NCBI RefSeq assembly: GCF_000170795.1 | Contig: NZ_ABCM01000014.1 | Location: 83,736-147,735 of the forward strand | Reading direction: 5' to 3' | Source of the DNA: Pedobacter sp. BAL39 | GTDB lineage: Bacteria > Bacteroidota > Bacteroidia > Sphingobacteriales > Sphingobacteriaceae | DNA length: 64,000 nt | Shown here: in pieces, positions 1 to 7,687 of the stretch | How the letters are laid out: every line of letters begins with the position of its first letter | How positions within the stretch are numbered: the stretch's first letter is position 1 | Program-made: the position numbers and the translations under genes | The notes under the pieces: model-generated | The model's database searches: none | The model's input: the letters and a program-made list of their open reading frames with translations, nothing else | What the model was told of the DNA's origin: nothing

Positions 1-427
1 AGGTTTTGTAGAAATTGCTGCGGAGGTCGTAACGCAGGGTGCGCATGAGGTCGAAGTAAGCATCCGAAGACATCTTGACACCGGTATTGGCCAGCTTGAT
101 GTTTTTGTTTCTTTTGCCCGCCAGTTTGATCAGCTGTGAGATGGATGCCGCATACTGACCGGTGGCCATGGAGGTCTCCAGGAACTTTTTTGTTTCATGG
201 TTGTAGAAAAGGTTCTCATAGTTGAGTTCCGGGTTGTCAAACAGCTTCGCTGTGATGACATCGGCTTTTGCCTGTTCTGTTTCGTAACGCTGTGCAATCA
301 GCTCGTAGTTTTCTTTCAGGAACAGCTGCTCTGCCTGTCGCAGGTCCAGCTTCAACGTGTCCTGTGCAATGCTGACCGAGGTTAGCCCCAGCAGCAGAAA
401 GCCCATTAAGATTAAGGTTGTCTTCAT
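1..427 (-). CDS. TolC-family outer membrane efflux protein (CzcC-like), C-terminus beyond window
   Basis: This is the N-terminal 142 residues of a TolC-type outer membrane channel, read from the ATG at 425-427; the reading frame stays open to base 1. The protein begins with a signal peptide ending near SIAQ, followed by a helical region (LDLRQAEQLFLKENYELIAQ) typical of the first coiled-coil hairpin of TolC/CzcC proteins, and then LAGKRNKNIKLA, which matches the usual SQLI..GKR segment of metal-efflux members. Such proteins form the outer membrane exit duct of RND metal or drug pumps. The two-component genes just upstream on the same strand and the repeat array in front of this gene suggest regulator-controlled expression. 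The substrate cannot be read from this fragment; heavy metal is an inference from the CzcC-like sequence and the CusS-like kinase. Confidence 0.85.
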   Translation of the reverse strand, partial: MKTTLILMGFLLLGLTSVSIAQDTLKLDLRQAEQLFLKENYELIAQRYETEQAKADVITAKLFDNPELNYENLFYNHETKKFLETSMATGQYAASISQLIKLAGKRNKNIKLANTGVKMSSDAYFDLMRTLRYDLRSNFYKT

Positions 428-435
428 CGTGATGG

Positions 436-443
436 CAAAACTA
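436..443 (-). promoter_or_regulatory. Putative -7 element of the efflux gene promoter
   Basis: The minus strand reads TAGTTTTG, a full match to the Bacteroidota -7 consensus TAnnTTTG. It ends only 9 bases before the ATG at 427, so the transcript would be nearly leaderless. The 11-bp repeat array begins 10 bp further upstream. Confidence 0.4.
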
Positions 444-453
444 TCCCCGCTGA

Positions 454-492
454 ATTAAATGCGACTTAAAGCGAAATTAAAAAGGGATTAAA
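454..492 (-). promoter_or_regulatory. Four direct hexamer repeats at exact 11-bp spacing; candidate OmpR-family operator
   Basis: On the plus strand the hexamers ATTAAA, CTTAAA, ATTAAA and ATTAAA begin at 454, 465, 476 and 487, each exactly 11 bp after the last (on the minus strand TTTAAT or TTTAAG). Direct repeats at 11-bp intervals are the known binding mode of PhoB/OmpR winged-helix regulators. The array covers the region just upstream of the putative promoter of the TolC-like gene, and an OmpR-family regulator is encoded at 2154-2834. The link between the two is inference. Confidence 0.6.
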
Positions 493-564
493 ATTGCGGT
501 GTTCAGGCAGGTTTTGTTTTGAGAAACAGTTGGATGAGAGGGTACAGTACGCGTCAGGGTTGCG

Positions 565-644
565 CATCAGGATGGTCATCACGATTGTCATCAGAATTCC
601 TCATAAGAAATTCTCATCAGGATGCCTCATGATATGGCACATCA
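565..644. repeat. Spaced CATCA repeats between kinase and efflux gene
   Basis: The pentamer CATCA starts at 565, 577, 589, 615 and 640, that is with spacings of 12, 12, 26 and 25 bp. Two copies lie inside a longer repeat, CATCAGGATG, at 565-574 and 615-624. The region lies between the kinase stop codon and the efflux gene promoter. It could be a second set of regulator half-sites or a decayed tandem repeat; nothing else was seen in this gap. Confidence 0.4.
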
Positions 645-665
645 AGTTTTTTCATTAAGAATGAG

Positions 666-2036
666 TCAATGAGCCCTGAGCTGCGGTAGCGTGACGATAA
701 AGGTACTGCCGGAACCAGGGTTTGTAGAGACATCAAGTGTTCCACGGAATAGCGTGATGATCTTGTGCGCCATGTAAAGGCCCATCCCGTTTCCGGCATG
801 GCCGCTGTCCTTGGAAGCACTGAAAAAAGGTTCGTAGATTTCCGGTAGTACCGAAGCATCGATGCCGGGCCCTTTGTCGGTGATGGCGATGGTCAGTTCT
901 CCTTTTTTTTCATTGACCTGGAGCATGCAATCCACAGGTTGCTGGTCGGAGAACTTGAAGGCATTGGAAATGATGTTGTTGATGGCAATCAGGAGCAGGG
1001 GGGCATTGACCTGGACGAGCAATGCATCGGCAGTTTCGGGCATGTTGTCAATGCTGACATTCAAAGTGTTCCCTTTTTTCTGCCATTCCGTAGCGAGGGT
1101 CCACAGCAGCTCGTCGATTCGCAGTGGAGCCAGCTCCTGCGCCCCGAATTCCAGGTCTGCCTGGGCAAGGTTGAGGAGGCTGCTGATGATGCTGTCCATA
1201 TTACCGGCATCTTCCATGACGGAGCTCAGCGCTTCACGGTAGGCCTCCGGTTTTCTTTCCTGGGATAGGGAGAGCTCTGCGGTCATCATCATCCGCGTCA
1301 CTGGTGTACGCAGCTCATGGGAGGCATTGGCGATGAAAGTCTTTTGCAGGACAAAAGCCTGCTCCAGGTGTTCCATCAGGCTGTTGAAGTTCTGTGCCAG
1401 CAGGTTGATCTCATCTTTATTTTGTCCTTCCTGCACCCTGAAGTGCAGGTTGCTGGATTTGATCTGTGCGACCTCGCCGATGAAGAGGTCCAGCGGTTTG
1501 AGGACCCTGCGGGCGATCCATCTGCCCAAAAAGAGGAGTACGATAAAGATGGCTGCAAAAATGACGATCATGATTCTCTTGAGCTTCTCAATCCTGTTCA
1601 GTGTGCTGCTGTCGACGGCTGAGGCAAGGATCACAAAATCCCCCTGGTTGTCTTTGTAGAAGATGCCCACCACCTGGCGGTCCCCTTCCCGGTATTTAAT
1701 TTTCTTTTGCTGCCTGACCTTGTTGATGGTGGCGGCCGTCCAGTACTGCTGGTCGTCGCCAATAAAAGCAGCGCCGTTTTTGGAGTTGTAAATGCGGATC
1801 ACCTCCGAGTTGAGCGTAACAAGATATTGATTGCGGACTTTGTCGAGCGCCTCCGGGGAGATCTCATCCGCCTCAAGGTATAACTTGGCCGTCACCATGG
1901 TACGGTCGGTGAGCCGGTCGAAGAAATCAGATTCCATGAACTTTACGAAGGTGAAGTATACCGCCGAGAGCACGGCAACCAGGATGATGGTCGTGCTGAG
2001 TGTAAAGTATAAGGAAAGCCGGTCTTTAATCTTCAT
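666..2036 (-). CDS. Two-component sensor histidine kinase (HAMP, HisKA, HATPase)
   Basis: A 456-residue membrane sensor kinase. Two hydrophobic segments (about 11-33 and 153-173) enclose a periplasmic domain of about 120 residues. Next come a HAMP linker (about 174-228), a dimerisation and phosphoacceptor helix with FIANASHELRTP and the phosphorylated histidine at H240, and an ATP-binding domain with the N box (NNIISNAFKFS), G1 box (DKGPGID) and G2 box (GNGMGLYMA). The architecture matches the CusS/heavy-metal-sensor group. It follows the response regulator gene (2154-2834) on the same strand, 117 bp downstream, and precedes a TolC-like efflux gene, so it most likely senses the compound that the pump exports. 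The signal is not identifiable from sequence. Confidence 0.93.
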   Translation of the reverse strand: MKIKDRLSLYFTLSTTIILVAVLSAVYFTFVKFMESDFFDRLTDRTMVTAKLYLEADEISPEALDKVRNQYLVTLNSEVIRIYNSKNGAAFIGDDQQYWTAATINKVRQQKKIKYREGDRQVVGIFYKDNQGDFVILASAVDSSTLNRIEKLKRIMIVIFAAIFIVLLFLGRWIARRVLKPLDLFIGEVAQIKSSNLHFRVQEGQNKDEINLLAQNFNSLMEHLEQAFVLQKTFIANASHELRTPVTRMMMTAELSLSQERKPEAYREALSSVMEDAGNMDSIISSLLNLAQADLEFGAQELAPLRIDELLWTLATEWQKKGNTLNVSIDNMPETADALLVQVNAPLLLIAINNIISNAFKFSDQQPVDCMLQVNEKKGELTIAITDKGPGIDASVLPEIYEPFFSASKDSGHAGNGMGLYMAHKIITLFRGTLDVSTNPGSGSTFIVTLPQLRAH

Positions 2037-2098
2037 GATGTGCTCAATGTGTCCTGGTTGATTTCTTTTTAGCCTTTCACTATCGTTTCAACCGGTTG

Positions 2099-2152
2099 TT
2101 TTCTTCTCAAATCGTTATTACTTCAACTATATTTTCTTTTCAAATCGTTATT
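2099..2152. repeat. 21-bp direct repeat in the regulator-kinase intergenic gap
   Basis: TTTTCTTCTCAAATCGTTATT (2099-2119; all but its last base matched here as 20 bases plus T) recurs at 2132-2152 with one difference. The copies start 33 bp apart, about three helical turns, and the second copy runs up to the regulator stop codon. The gap may contain a processing site or an internal binding site, or be a simple local duplication. Confidence 0.5.
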
Positions 2153-2153
2153 C

Positions 2154-2834
2154 TCATTTCAAAATGTACCCCATTCCGATTTTGGTATGGATCAGCTTCC
2201 TGTCAAATCCTTTTTCAATTTTGTTGCGAAGGAAGTTCATGTAAACGTCAATGACATTGGTGCCGGTGTCGAAGTTTACATCCCAGACGCGTTCAGCAAT
2301 ATACTGTCGCGAGAGGAGGCGGTTGGGGTTACGGAGGAAGAGCTCCAGCAGCAAATATTCCTTGGCAGTGAGGCTGATGGGCTGTCCGGCACGGCTGACC
2401 TCCTTGCTGTAGGTGTCGAGGCTGATGTCATCAAAACGCAGCAGATGATCTTCCTGAACGACAGCCTCTTTTTTATGGCGGCGCAGCAGTGCTTCGATAC
2501 GGGCCAGAAGTTCCTTGAAGTGAAAAGGCTTCAGGAGGTAATCGTCGGCACCCGAGCTGAGCCCTGTTACCTTGTCGTCGATAGAACCCAGGGCGGTAAG
2601 CATGAGGATGGGCATTTCACGTTGCTGCTGGCGCAGGCTTCTGCAGATTTCCACACCGCTCATGCCGGGCATCATTACATCCAGGATGAGCAGCTGAAAG
2701 TCATTGTCGAGAAAGGTCTGCAAGGCAACCTGGCCATTTGTCGATACTGTGACGTCGTAACCTTGTTCTTCAAGACCGCTCCTGATGAGCCCTGCAATTT
2801 TAACGTCGTCTTCTGCTATTCCGATTTTAAACAT
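2154..2834 (-). CDS. OmpR/PhoB-family response regulator
   Basis: A 226-residue regulator. The receiver domain (about 1-120) has the acidic pocket IAEDD (E8, D9, D10), the phosphoacceptor D52 in LILDVMMPG, the conserved T in MLTALG and K in LLKPFHF. A winged-helix DNA-binding domain follows (about 130-225) with SLTAKEYLLLELFLRNPNRLLSR and the recognition region VIDVYMNFLRNKIEKG. An upstream in-frame start at 2903 exists, but the extra 23 residues are not part of the receiver fold and a -7 promoter element lies inside that stretch, so the ATG at 2832-2834 was chosen. It forms a two-component pair with the kinase at 666-2036. Its likely target is the TolC-like gene, which carries an 11-bp direct-repeat array. 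Confidence 0.93.
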   Translation of the reverse strand: MFKIGIAEDDVKIAGLIRSGLEEQGYDVTVSTNGQVALQTFLDNDFQLLILDVMMPGMSGVEICRSLRQQQREMPILMLTALGSIDDKVTGLSSGADDYLLKPFHFKELLARIEALLRRHKKEAVVQEDHLLRFDDISLDTYSKEVSRAGQPISLTAKEYLLLELFLRNPNRLLSRQYIAERVWDVNFDTGTNVIDVYMNFLRNKIEKGFDRKLIHTKIGMGYILK

Positions 2835-2852
2835 ACTGATGGTCCTCAGCCA

Positions 2853-2860
2853 CAAAGGTA
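2853..2860 (-). promoter_or_regulatory. Putative -7 element for the two-component operon
   Basis: The minus strand reads TACCTTTG, a full TAnnTTTG match, 18 bases before the ATG of the response regulator. It supports the shorter start at 2834. Confidence 0.45.
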
Positions 2861-2970
2861 AGAGAAAATAAAACAGTGTTTTTGCATTGTCAGGTGCTGC
2901 CATAGCTATCTTGCACTGCGTCAGTAGTTTTGATGATGGAAACTTAGTCTTTCTTTAACATTTAAAAGTG

Positions 2971-2978
2971 TACCTTTG
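2971..2978 (+). promoter_or_regulatory. Putative -7 element for the J-domain/KTSC gene
   Basis: TACCTTTGCA matches the Bacteroidota -7 consensus. The predicted leader of about 70 bases contains a perfect 7-bp inverted repeat (ATACAAT at 3010-3016 and ATTGTAT at 3037-3043) that could fold just ahead of the start codon at 3054. Confidence 0.5.
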
Positions 2979-3053
2979 CAAAAATTATTCCCGGAGGCAT
3001 TTGTAATCTATACAATGTTGCTTATTGCAGGTGATGATTGTATGTAAAAATTT

Positions 3054-3500
3054 ATGAAGAAGATTGTTGATTACAGAAAGCTATTGGGTGTACAAAAGGA
3101 TACCGAATTAAAAGAATTGAAGACCATTTACAGGAATTTGATGAAAGACTGGCATCCTGATAAGTTCCAGGACAGTGAAGAGGCAAAACTGGAAGCAGAA
3201 ACCAAGAGTAAGGAAATCATCGAAGCTTATCATTTCCTGGTGAGCATCGCGCCGGAAACACTGGCCCTTTCTATTGATGAGTATAACCAGACTACCAGCA
3301 CCTGCGGTATCGCAGATTACAACTGGGCAGGATTGGTGCTGACGGTACATTTCCTTGATGGCAGTGCCTATGAGTATTTTGAAGTGCCTAAGGCGATCTA
3401 TGTGAAACTGGTAAATGCAGATTCTCCAGGAAGGTTTGCACGTCGTCACATCTTCAACGCATTCCCTTATAGGAACATCGCTAAGCTGGCAACAGCCTAG
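3054..3500 (+). CDS. J-domain protein with C-terminal KTSC domain
   Basis: A 148-residue cytoplasmic protein made of two parts. Residues about 5-70 form a J domain: YRKLLGVQKDTELKELKTIYRNL is the usual helix I-II pattern and WHPDK carries the HPD tripeptide that stimulates Hsp70 ATPase. Residues about 80-145 match the KTSC fold (IADYNWAGLVLTVHFLDGS, then YEYFEVPKAIYVKLVNADSPGRFARRHI). KTSC domains are small modules linked in some lysyl-tRNA synthetases and stand-alone proteins to RNA or protein binding, with no firm biochemical role. The pairing suggests recruitment of DnaK to a KTSC-bound partner (inference). It is transcribed alone, divergent from the two-component operon. Confidence 0.85.
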   Translation: MKKIVDYRKLLGVQKDTELKELKTIYRNLMKDWHPDKFQDSEEAKLEAETKSKEIIEAYHFLVSIAPETLALSIDEYNQTTSTCGIADYNWAGLVLTVHFLDGSAYEYFEVPKAIYVKLVNADSPGRFARRHIFNAFPYRNIAKLATA

Positions 3501-3655
3501 TCAGTTTTATTCATTTAACCGGAATTGGCCTTCCAGGTCGTCGTTGGTTGAACTGTAGGAGATGGGGGCGATCCGAACGATAAGGAGATCACCAGAATAA
3601 GAGATCATTAGCATAAAAAATAATAGATAAATAGCGCTGAGGTCAATAATAGTTA

Positions 3656-3663
3656 TAGTTTTG
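3656..3663 (+). promoter_or_regulatory. Putative -7 element for the GHL10 lipoprotein gene
   Basis: TAGTTTTG matches TAnnTTTG. The start codon (TTG at 3693) follows 30 bases later. No convincing -33 TTG was found at the usual distance, so this is tentative. Confidence 0.35.
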
Positions 3664-3692
3664 TGATTACCAAACCACCAAACTAAATTACA

Positions 3693-5246
3693 TTGAAATC
3701 ATCAGTTAAGATCCTTAAAAACAGGTTGCTGGCATTGTGCTGTTGCAGCCTGTTTTTGTTTTATTCCTGCGGTACAAAAAAGGCTGCGGTAGATACCACA
3801 GTTGTAAAACCCATGCGCCCGCAGGTCATGAAAGAGTTTCGTGCAGCATGGATCGCCTCCGTAGCGAACATCAACTGGCCGTCCAAACCCGGGCTACCCG
3901 TGGCGACGCAGCAGAAGGAAGCCATCGCGATGCTCGACTTCCTCAAAAAGAACAATTTTAATGCAGTAATTTTCCAGGTGCGGCCGCAGGCTGATGCCCT
4001 GTATAAAAGTACGCTGGAGCCATGGTCGTATTTTCTGACCGGCACAGCGGGCAAAGCGCCTGATCCGGTATACGATCCGCTGAACTTCTGGATTGAGGCC
4101 GCTCACGACCGCGGCATGGAGCTTCACATCTGGATCAACCCCTACCGGGCACACCATAGCTCCGCGAAGGCCGTGTCCAAAGTATCACTGGTCAGCAAAA
4201 AGCCGGAACTGATGGTCAAGCTGAAGGATGGACAATGGTGGATGGATCCTTCCAAAAAAGGGACACAAGACCACGTGTCGGCGGTAGTGAAAGACCTGGT
4301 GAAACGTTACGATATTGATGGGGTGCATTTTGACGATTACTTCTATCCTTATGAATCCTATAATGGTGGTGAAGATTTTCCGGACCAGGAAAGCTGGGCG
4401 CGTTATCAAAAATCCGGTGGACAACTGCCTAAGAAGGACTGGCGCCGCGACAATGTGAATACTTTCGTGGAGCGCATCTACAAAGAGGTCAAGGCACAAA
4501 AGAAATATGTGAAGTTCGGGATCAGTCCCTTTGGCATCTGGAGACCAGGGTTTCCGGCTTCTATCGAAGGAATGGATCAGTATGATCAGCTGTATGCCGA
4601 TGCGAAACTCTGGCTGAACAAGGGCTGGATTGATTATTTCGCACCGCAACTGTATTGGAAGATCAATGACCTGCCGCATAGTTTTCCATTGCTGCTGGGC
4701 TGGTGGGCATCAGAAAATACCATGAACAGGCACCTCTGGCCGGGGATGAATGTAGGGCTGGGTGGTGACGACCAGAACACGGATGAGATTGTCAACCAGG
4801 TCATGATTTCAAGGGCTATGCTGCCGCAAAGTGCGGGCACCATTCATTGGAGCATCGATGGCTTGCTGAAAAGCGAAAAGCTGACCAAAGGGCTGCTGGA
4901 CGGCCCCTATAAAAAACAGGCATTGGTGCCCGCCAGTCCCTGGCTTAATGAACTGTTGCCTGCCGCTCCGATCGTGGAGACCACTAACCAGCAGGGGCAG
5001 GTCAGGATCAGCTGGACGCATCCGAATGAAAAAGAAGTGTTCAGGTGGGTGGTGTATTATCAATATGGGAAAACATGGAATTATACGATCCTGAACCGTA
5101 AGGACCGCTTCCTGCTGAAGTCGTCGCTGGCTGAGCTGCTGCCAGGTCAAAAAGCTGGCACAGCAAGGGCGGGTTTAAATCGTGTTGCAGTGACAGCAAT
5201 TGACCGCACGGGGAATGAGAGTGTGTATAAAGAGATTGTATTTTAA
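3693..5246 (+). CDS. GHL10-type (DUF187, YngK-like) glycosidase-like lipoprotein
   Basis: A 517-residue secreted lipoprotein. The lipobox LFYSC near residue 26 follows a hydrophobic core. The start must be the TTG at 3693, because no ATG lies between the upstream in-frame stop and the signal peptide. From about residue 45 (EFRAAWIASVANINWPS) it matches the glycosyl-hydrolase-like family 10 TIM barrel: FLKKNNFNAVIFQVRPQADA, WINPYRAH, DGVHFDDYFYPY with two adjacent aspartates, and FGISPFGIWRPG. The C-terminal 100 residues (about 415-517) resemble a fibronectin-type III domain. Family members are thought to act on cell-surface or peptidoglycan-related sugars; the substrate here is unknown. A small DUF7336-like gene follows after 12 bases. 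Confidence 0.88.
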   Translation: MKSSVKILKNRLLALCCCSLFLFYSCGTKKAAVDTTVVKPMRPQVMKEFRAAWIASVANINWPSKPGLPVATQQKEAIAMLDFLKKNNFNAVIFQVRPQADALYKSTLEPWSYFLTGTAGKAPDPVYDPLNFWIEAAHDRGMELHIWINPYRAHHSSAKAVSKVSLVSKKPELMVKLKDGQWWMDPSKKGTQDHVSAVVKDLVKRYDIDGVHFDDYFYPYESYNGGEDFPDQESWARYQKSGGQLPKKDWRRDNVNTFVERIYKEVKAQKKYVKFGISPFGIWRPGFPASIEGMDQYDQLYADAKLWLNKGWIDYFAPQLYWKINDLPHSFPLLLGWWASENTMNRHLWPGMNVGLGGDDQNTDEIVNQVMISRAMLPQSAGTIHWSIDGLLKSEKLTKGLLDGPYKKQALVPASPWLNELLPAAPIVETTNQQGQVRISWTHPNEKEVFRWVVYYQYGKTWNYTILNRKDRFLLKSSLAELLPGQKAGTARAGLNRVAVTAIDRTGNESVYKEIVF

Positions 5247-5258
5247 ATTGGTATCAAA

Positions 5259-5483
5259 ATGAAGGTTGTTTATTCGTTATACCATATCCACATTGATGAG
5301 CGCCTGGAAGGCGGCGAGGACATCAAATTAATCGGAATTTATAGCTCTTACGATAGTGCGTTAAATGCTCAGCAGCGTGCATCGAAGCTGGAAGGGTTTA
5401 GAGATACTCCTGAGGAATTTGAAATATTCGAGAATACCCTTGACCAAGATGACTGGACTTCAGGATTTGTTACTCAAACTTAG
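5259..5483 (+). CDS. Small DUF7336-like protein
   Basis: A 74-residue acidic cytoplasmic protein with no signal peptide. The pattern YSLYHIHID, then DIKLIGIYSSYDSALNAQQRASKLEGFRDTPEEFEI, then LDQDDWTSGFVT matches small proteins grouped as DUF7336: a short beta-alpha-beta unit that usually ends in W..GF. No biochemical role is known for the family. It begins 12 bases after the lipoprotein gene and ends before a strong terminator, so the two are probably co-transcribed, although no functional link is apparent. Confidence 0.7.
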   Translation: MKVVYSLYHIHIDERLEGGEDIKLIGIYSSYDSALNAQQRASKLEGFRDTPEEFEIFENTLDQDDWTSGFVTQT

Positions 5484-5531
5484 TCAGTTGATAAGTAGGT
5501 TGGTCAAAAAGAAGCATTTGAGAAAACTTAT

Positions 5532-5572
5532 AAAAAAAGATTCCAGCCCGATGAAGGCTGGAATCTTTTTTT
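5532..5572. terminator. Bidirectional intrinsic terminator
   Basis: A perfect 17-bp stem (5532-5548 with 5556-5572) around a 7-base loop; the arms begin with seven A and end with seven T, so it works in both directions. It separates the plus-strand genes ending at 5483 from the minus-strand gene ending at 5597. Confidence 0.93.
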
Positions 5573-5596
5573 ATAACTGTACCCATAAATGGGTGA

Positions 5597-7669
5597 TTAC
5601 AATAATGTTAATCTGATCGTTTTCGTCGTTGGCTGCAGACATTTTGTTTCATCGCAGGATTGATAGGAAAGGCCGCAATTGATCACATCGCCAGCTTTTG
5701 CATTCTCCATATTCAGGATGGCATTAAACGATGATTTTCCTTCGAAAACAAATACACCTTCCAGTCCCGGGTAGGGGATAGGAGCAGTGCTTTCCCAGTC
5801 TTTCTTTTTACTGACACCTGCAGGAAGTTCGAGAATGGTCTCCGTCTGAATAAAAGGACTGTCCTTAGAAACATAGGCATAAATGTGCCATCCTTGCAGG
5901 ATCTCAGTATTAATGGTGAGCGTTGCCGTCTTTTTATCCTCACTGTATTTTAAACTTGCAGAAACTGAGACCGGATCTTCGGCTGTTGGAAGCTCTGCCC
6001 TGGTATTGATCTCCAGTACCGTCGCGACTTTGGATGGAGCAGATGCTGTGTTTGCAGAGGCTGTGTTTGCAACTGGTGTAGCTGCAGATATGGTGGTAGC
6101 ATTTGCCGTGCCTGAAGTTGCAGGAGTTCCGGCTGGTGACATTTGAACACTTCCATTGGCCGGTTTGCCGGGAGCAGCGGCAGTTGAACTTCCAGCGGTT
6201 GTTACAGGATGTTCCGGTTTGCTGGAGTTTCTGCCATACGTATTGACCATAAACTTAAAGCCACCGGCTTCTGTATAGAACAATTGTTCTCTGTTTTTAT
6301 TGAACCATTTTCTCCAGTCTGCTGCTGTGCTGAACTTTTCTTTTGTATATCGGCTGAGCAGACGCTGTCCCATTTCCTTATCCTGATTGTTTTCCATCAG
6401 CTGGATTGCTTTTTCAAGGATTTCAGGGTTTCTGTTGGAAATGCCCAGCTGCTGAGCATCCTGATCCAGCTGCAGGTTGTAACTGTCTAGCGGATAGAAG
6501 TATTCGTAGTTGTCGCGATAGTATTTATGGTACAAAGGGATGTTGGTGCCGAAAGCTTTGAAAAGCTCAGGCGTAGCATACATCCTGATGTAATCTTCGA
6601 AACTTTGCGTCTGATCCGTTACCGGCATTTTCAGAAACATTTCATTGTTATAACCGATGTCTTCGCCTTTTGCCTTTTTATCAACGAGCTCTTGTTGAAG
6701 TTTTTTCATGCGCAGGTTGCCTTCGATTCTGGAGGCTATGGCTTTATCAAACAGCTCTTTATCCAGACGGAAGATTTTCTCATCTATGCCATGGCGGGTT
6801 TCAATCTGGACTTTCATAACGATAGGTGGCTGACGGTCGAATTTCTTGATGTAACAGATGGAGTTGACGAATACCTGTTGAGCTTCCCTGGTCATGAAGT
6901 CCGGAGATCCGGAGAAACCCCACATGAGGAAGTTCCCTTGTCTGCCGATGGCCACAGCTTCTGCATTTTTAAGGCATACACCGCCGGAGATTACTTCCGC
7001 GTCGGGAGAGTCATCAAACCCTTCACCATGGGAAACCATACCGATGAGGTACTTGGTGTTGCTGGAAAACCCTTCGGTCACCACTTTCCAGCGGGGCATG
7101 GTTTTGGCGATACCCGCACCCTGAAATCCATTGAAGAAAGATTCCGGGGTAGGTTTGTCTACCATGGTCAATTGCACCTTATTGGGTGAGTTGAAGATCT
7201 CGTGACTGGTTCTGAGGTTTAGTGCTTCATCATCCAGACACTGGCAGTACCAGTCGAACTTCAGCCCAAGTGGGAGTCCGATATTGGGGGCCATTGCAGA
7301 CATCAGGATGGCAGGCCTGTTGAATCCCGAAGGAAGTTTTAAAGGACCTGCGTCAATGATCGTTACGTCATACTGGTCGGACATTGCAGGTTGATAATCG
7401 CGGACATCTACCGCAAAAGCCTTTCTGAAGTTGCGCTCCAGGAAACGTTTGAAGTCGCCCATCCTGTTTTTATAGATCTCCGTATACCGTTCTCCGGAGG
7501 GCATGTAGTGTACGAAATCTTTGCCCTGGGGCATTGGTTTTTCAGGATTGTAGCCTACATAAAGCACGCTAAGTTGCACTTTGCCGGGCTGCTGGCTCCC
7601 TTGTGTCTGTACGCTGATCATCATGACCAGCAGGAGCAGGGAAAAGGATATCCTGTTGAAGTTTTTCAT
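5597..7669 (-). CDS. Large secreted protein with C-terminal DsbD-alpha (thiol-disulfide) domain
   Basis: A 690-residue exported protein with an N-terminal signal peptide (core SFSLLLLVMMISVQ). Residues about 30-280 form an unrecognised alpha/beta domain with strands such as VLYVGY, VTIIDAGPL and FLMWGFSGSPDFMTREAQQVFVNSI, loosely like ThuA or class I amidotransferase folds (tentative). A helical region follows, then an Ala/Thr/Ser/Pro linker at about 482-550. Residues 551-690 resemble the N-terminal alpha domain of DsbD (LQGWHIYAYVSKDSPFIQT; SCDETKCLQP), keeping the paired cysteines C672 and C677. That domain normally passes electrons to periplasmic partners. It is the last gene of the SusCD operon, 18 bases after the TlpA gene, which suggests a redox couple. 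The role of the N-terminal domain is unknown. Confidence 0.75.
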   Translation of the reverse strand: MKNFNRISFSLLLLVMMISVQTQGSQQPGKVQLSVLYVGYNPEKPMPQGKDFVHYMPSGERYTEIYKNRMGDFKRFLERNFRKAFAVDVRDYQPAMSDQYDVTIIDAGPLKLPSGFNRPAILMSAMAPNIGLPLGLKFDWYCQCLDDEALNLRTSHEIFNSPNKVQLTMVDKPTPESFFNGFQGAGIAKTMPRWKVVTEGFSSNTKYLIGMVSHGEGFDDSPDAEVISGGVCLKNAEAVAIGRQGNFLMWGFSGSPDFMTREAQQVFVNSICYIKKFDRQPPIVMKVQIETRHGIDEKIFRLDKELFDKAIASRIEGNLRMKKLQQELVDKKAKGEDIGYNNEMFLKMPVTDQTQSFEDYIRMYATPELFKAFGTNIPLYHKYYRDNYEYFYPLDSYNLQLDQDAQQLGISNRNPEILEKAIQLMENNQDKEMGQRLLSRYTKEKFSTAADWRKWFNKNREQLFYTEAGGFKFMVNTYGRNSSKPEHPVTTAGSSTAAAPGKPANGSVQMSPAGTPATSGTANATTISAATPVANTASANTASAPSKVATVLEINTRAELPTAEDPVSVSASLKYSEDKKTATLTINTEILQGWHIYAYVSKDSPFIQTETILELPAGVSKKKDWESTAPIPYPGLEGVFVFEGKSSFNAILNMENAKAGDVINCGLSYQSCDETKCLQPTTKTIRLTLL

Positions 7670-7687
7670 TGCTTTGTGTTTATTGGT

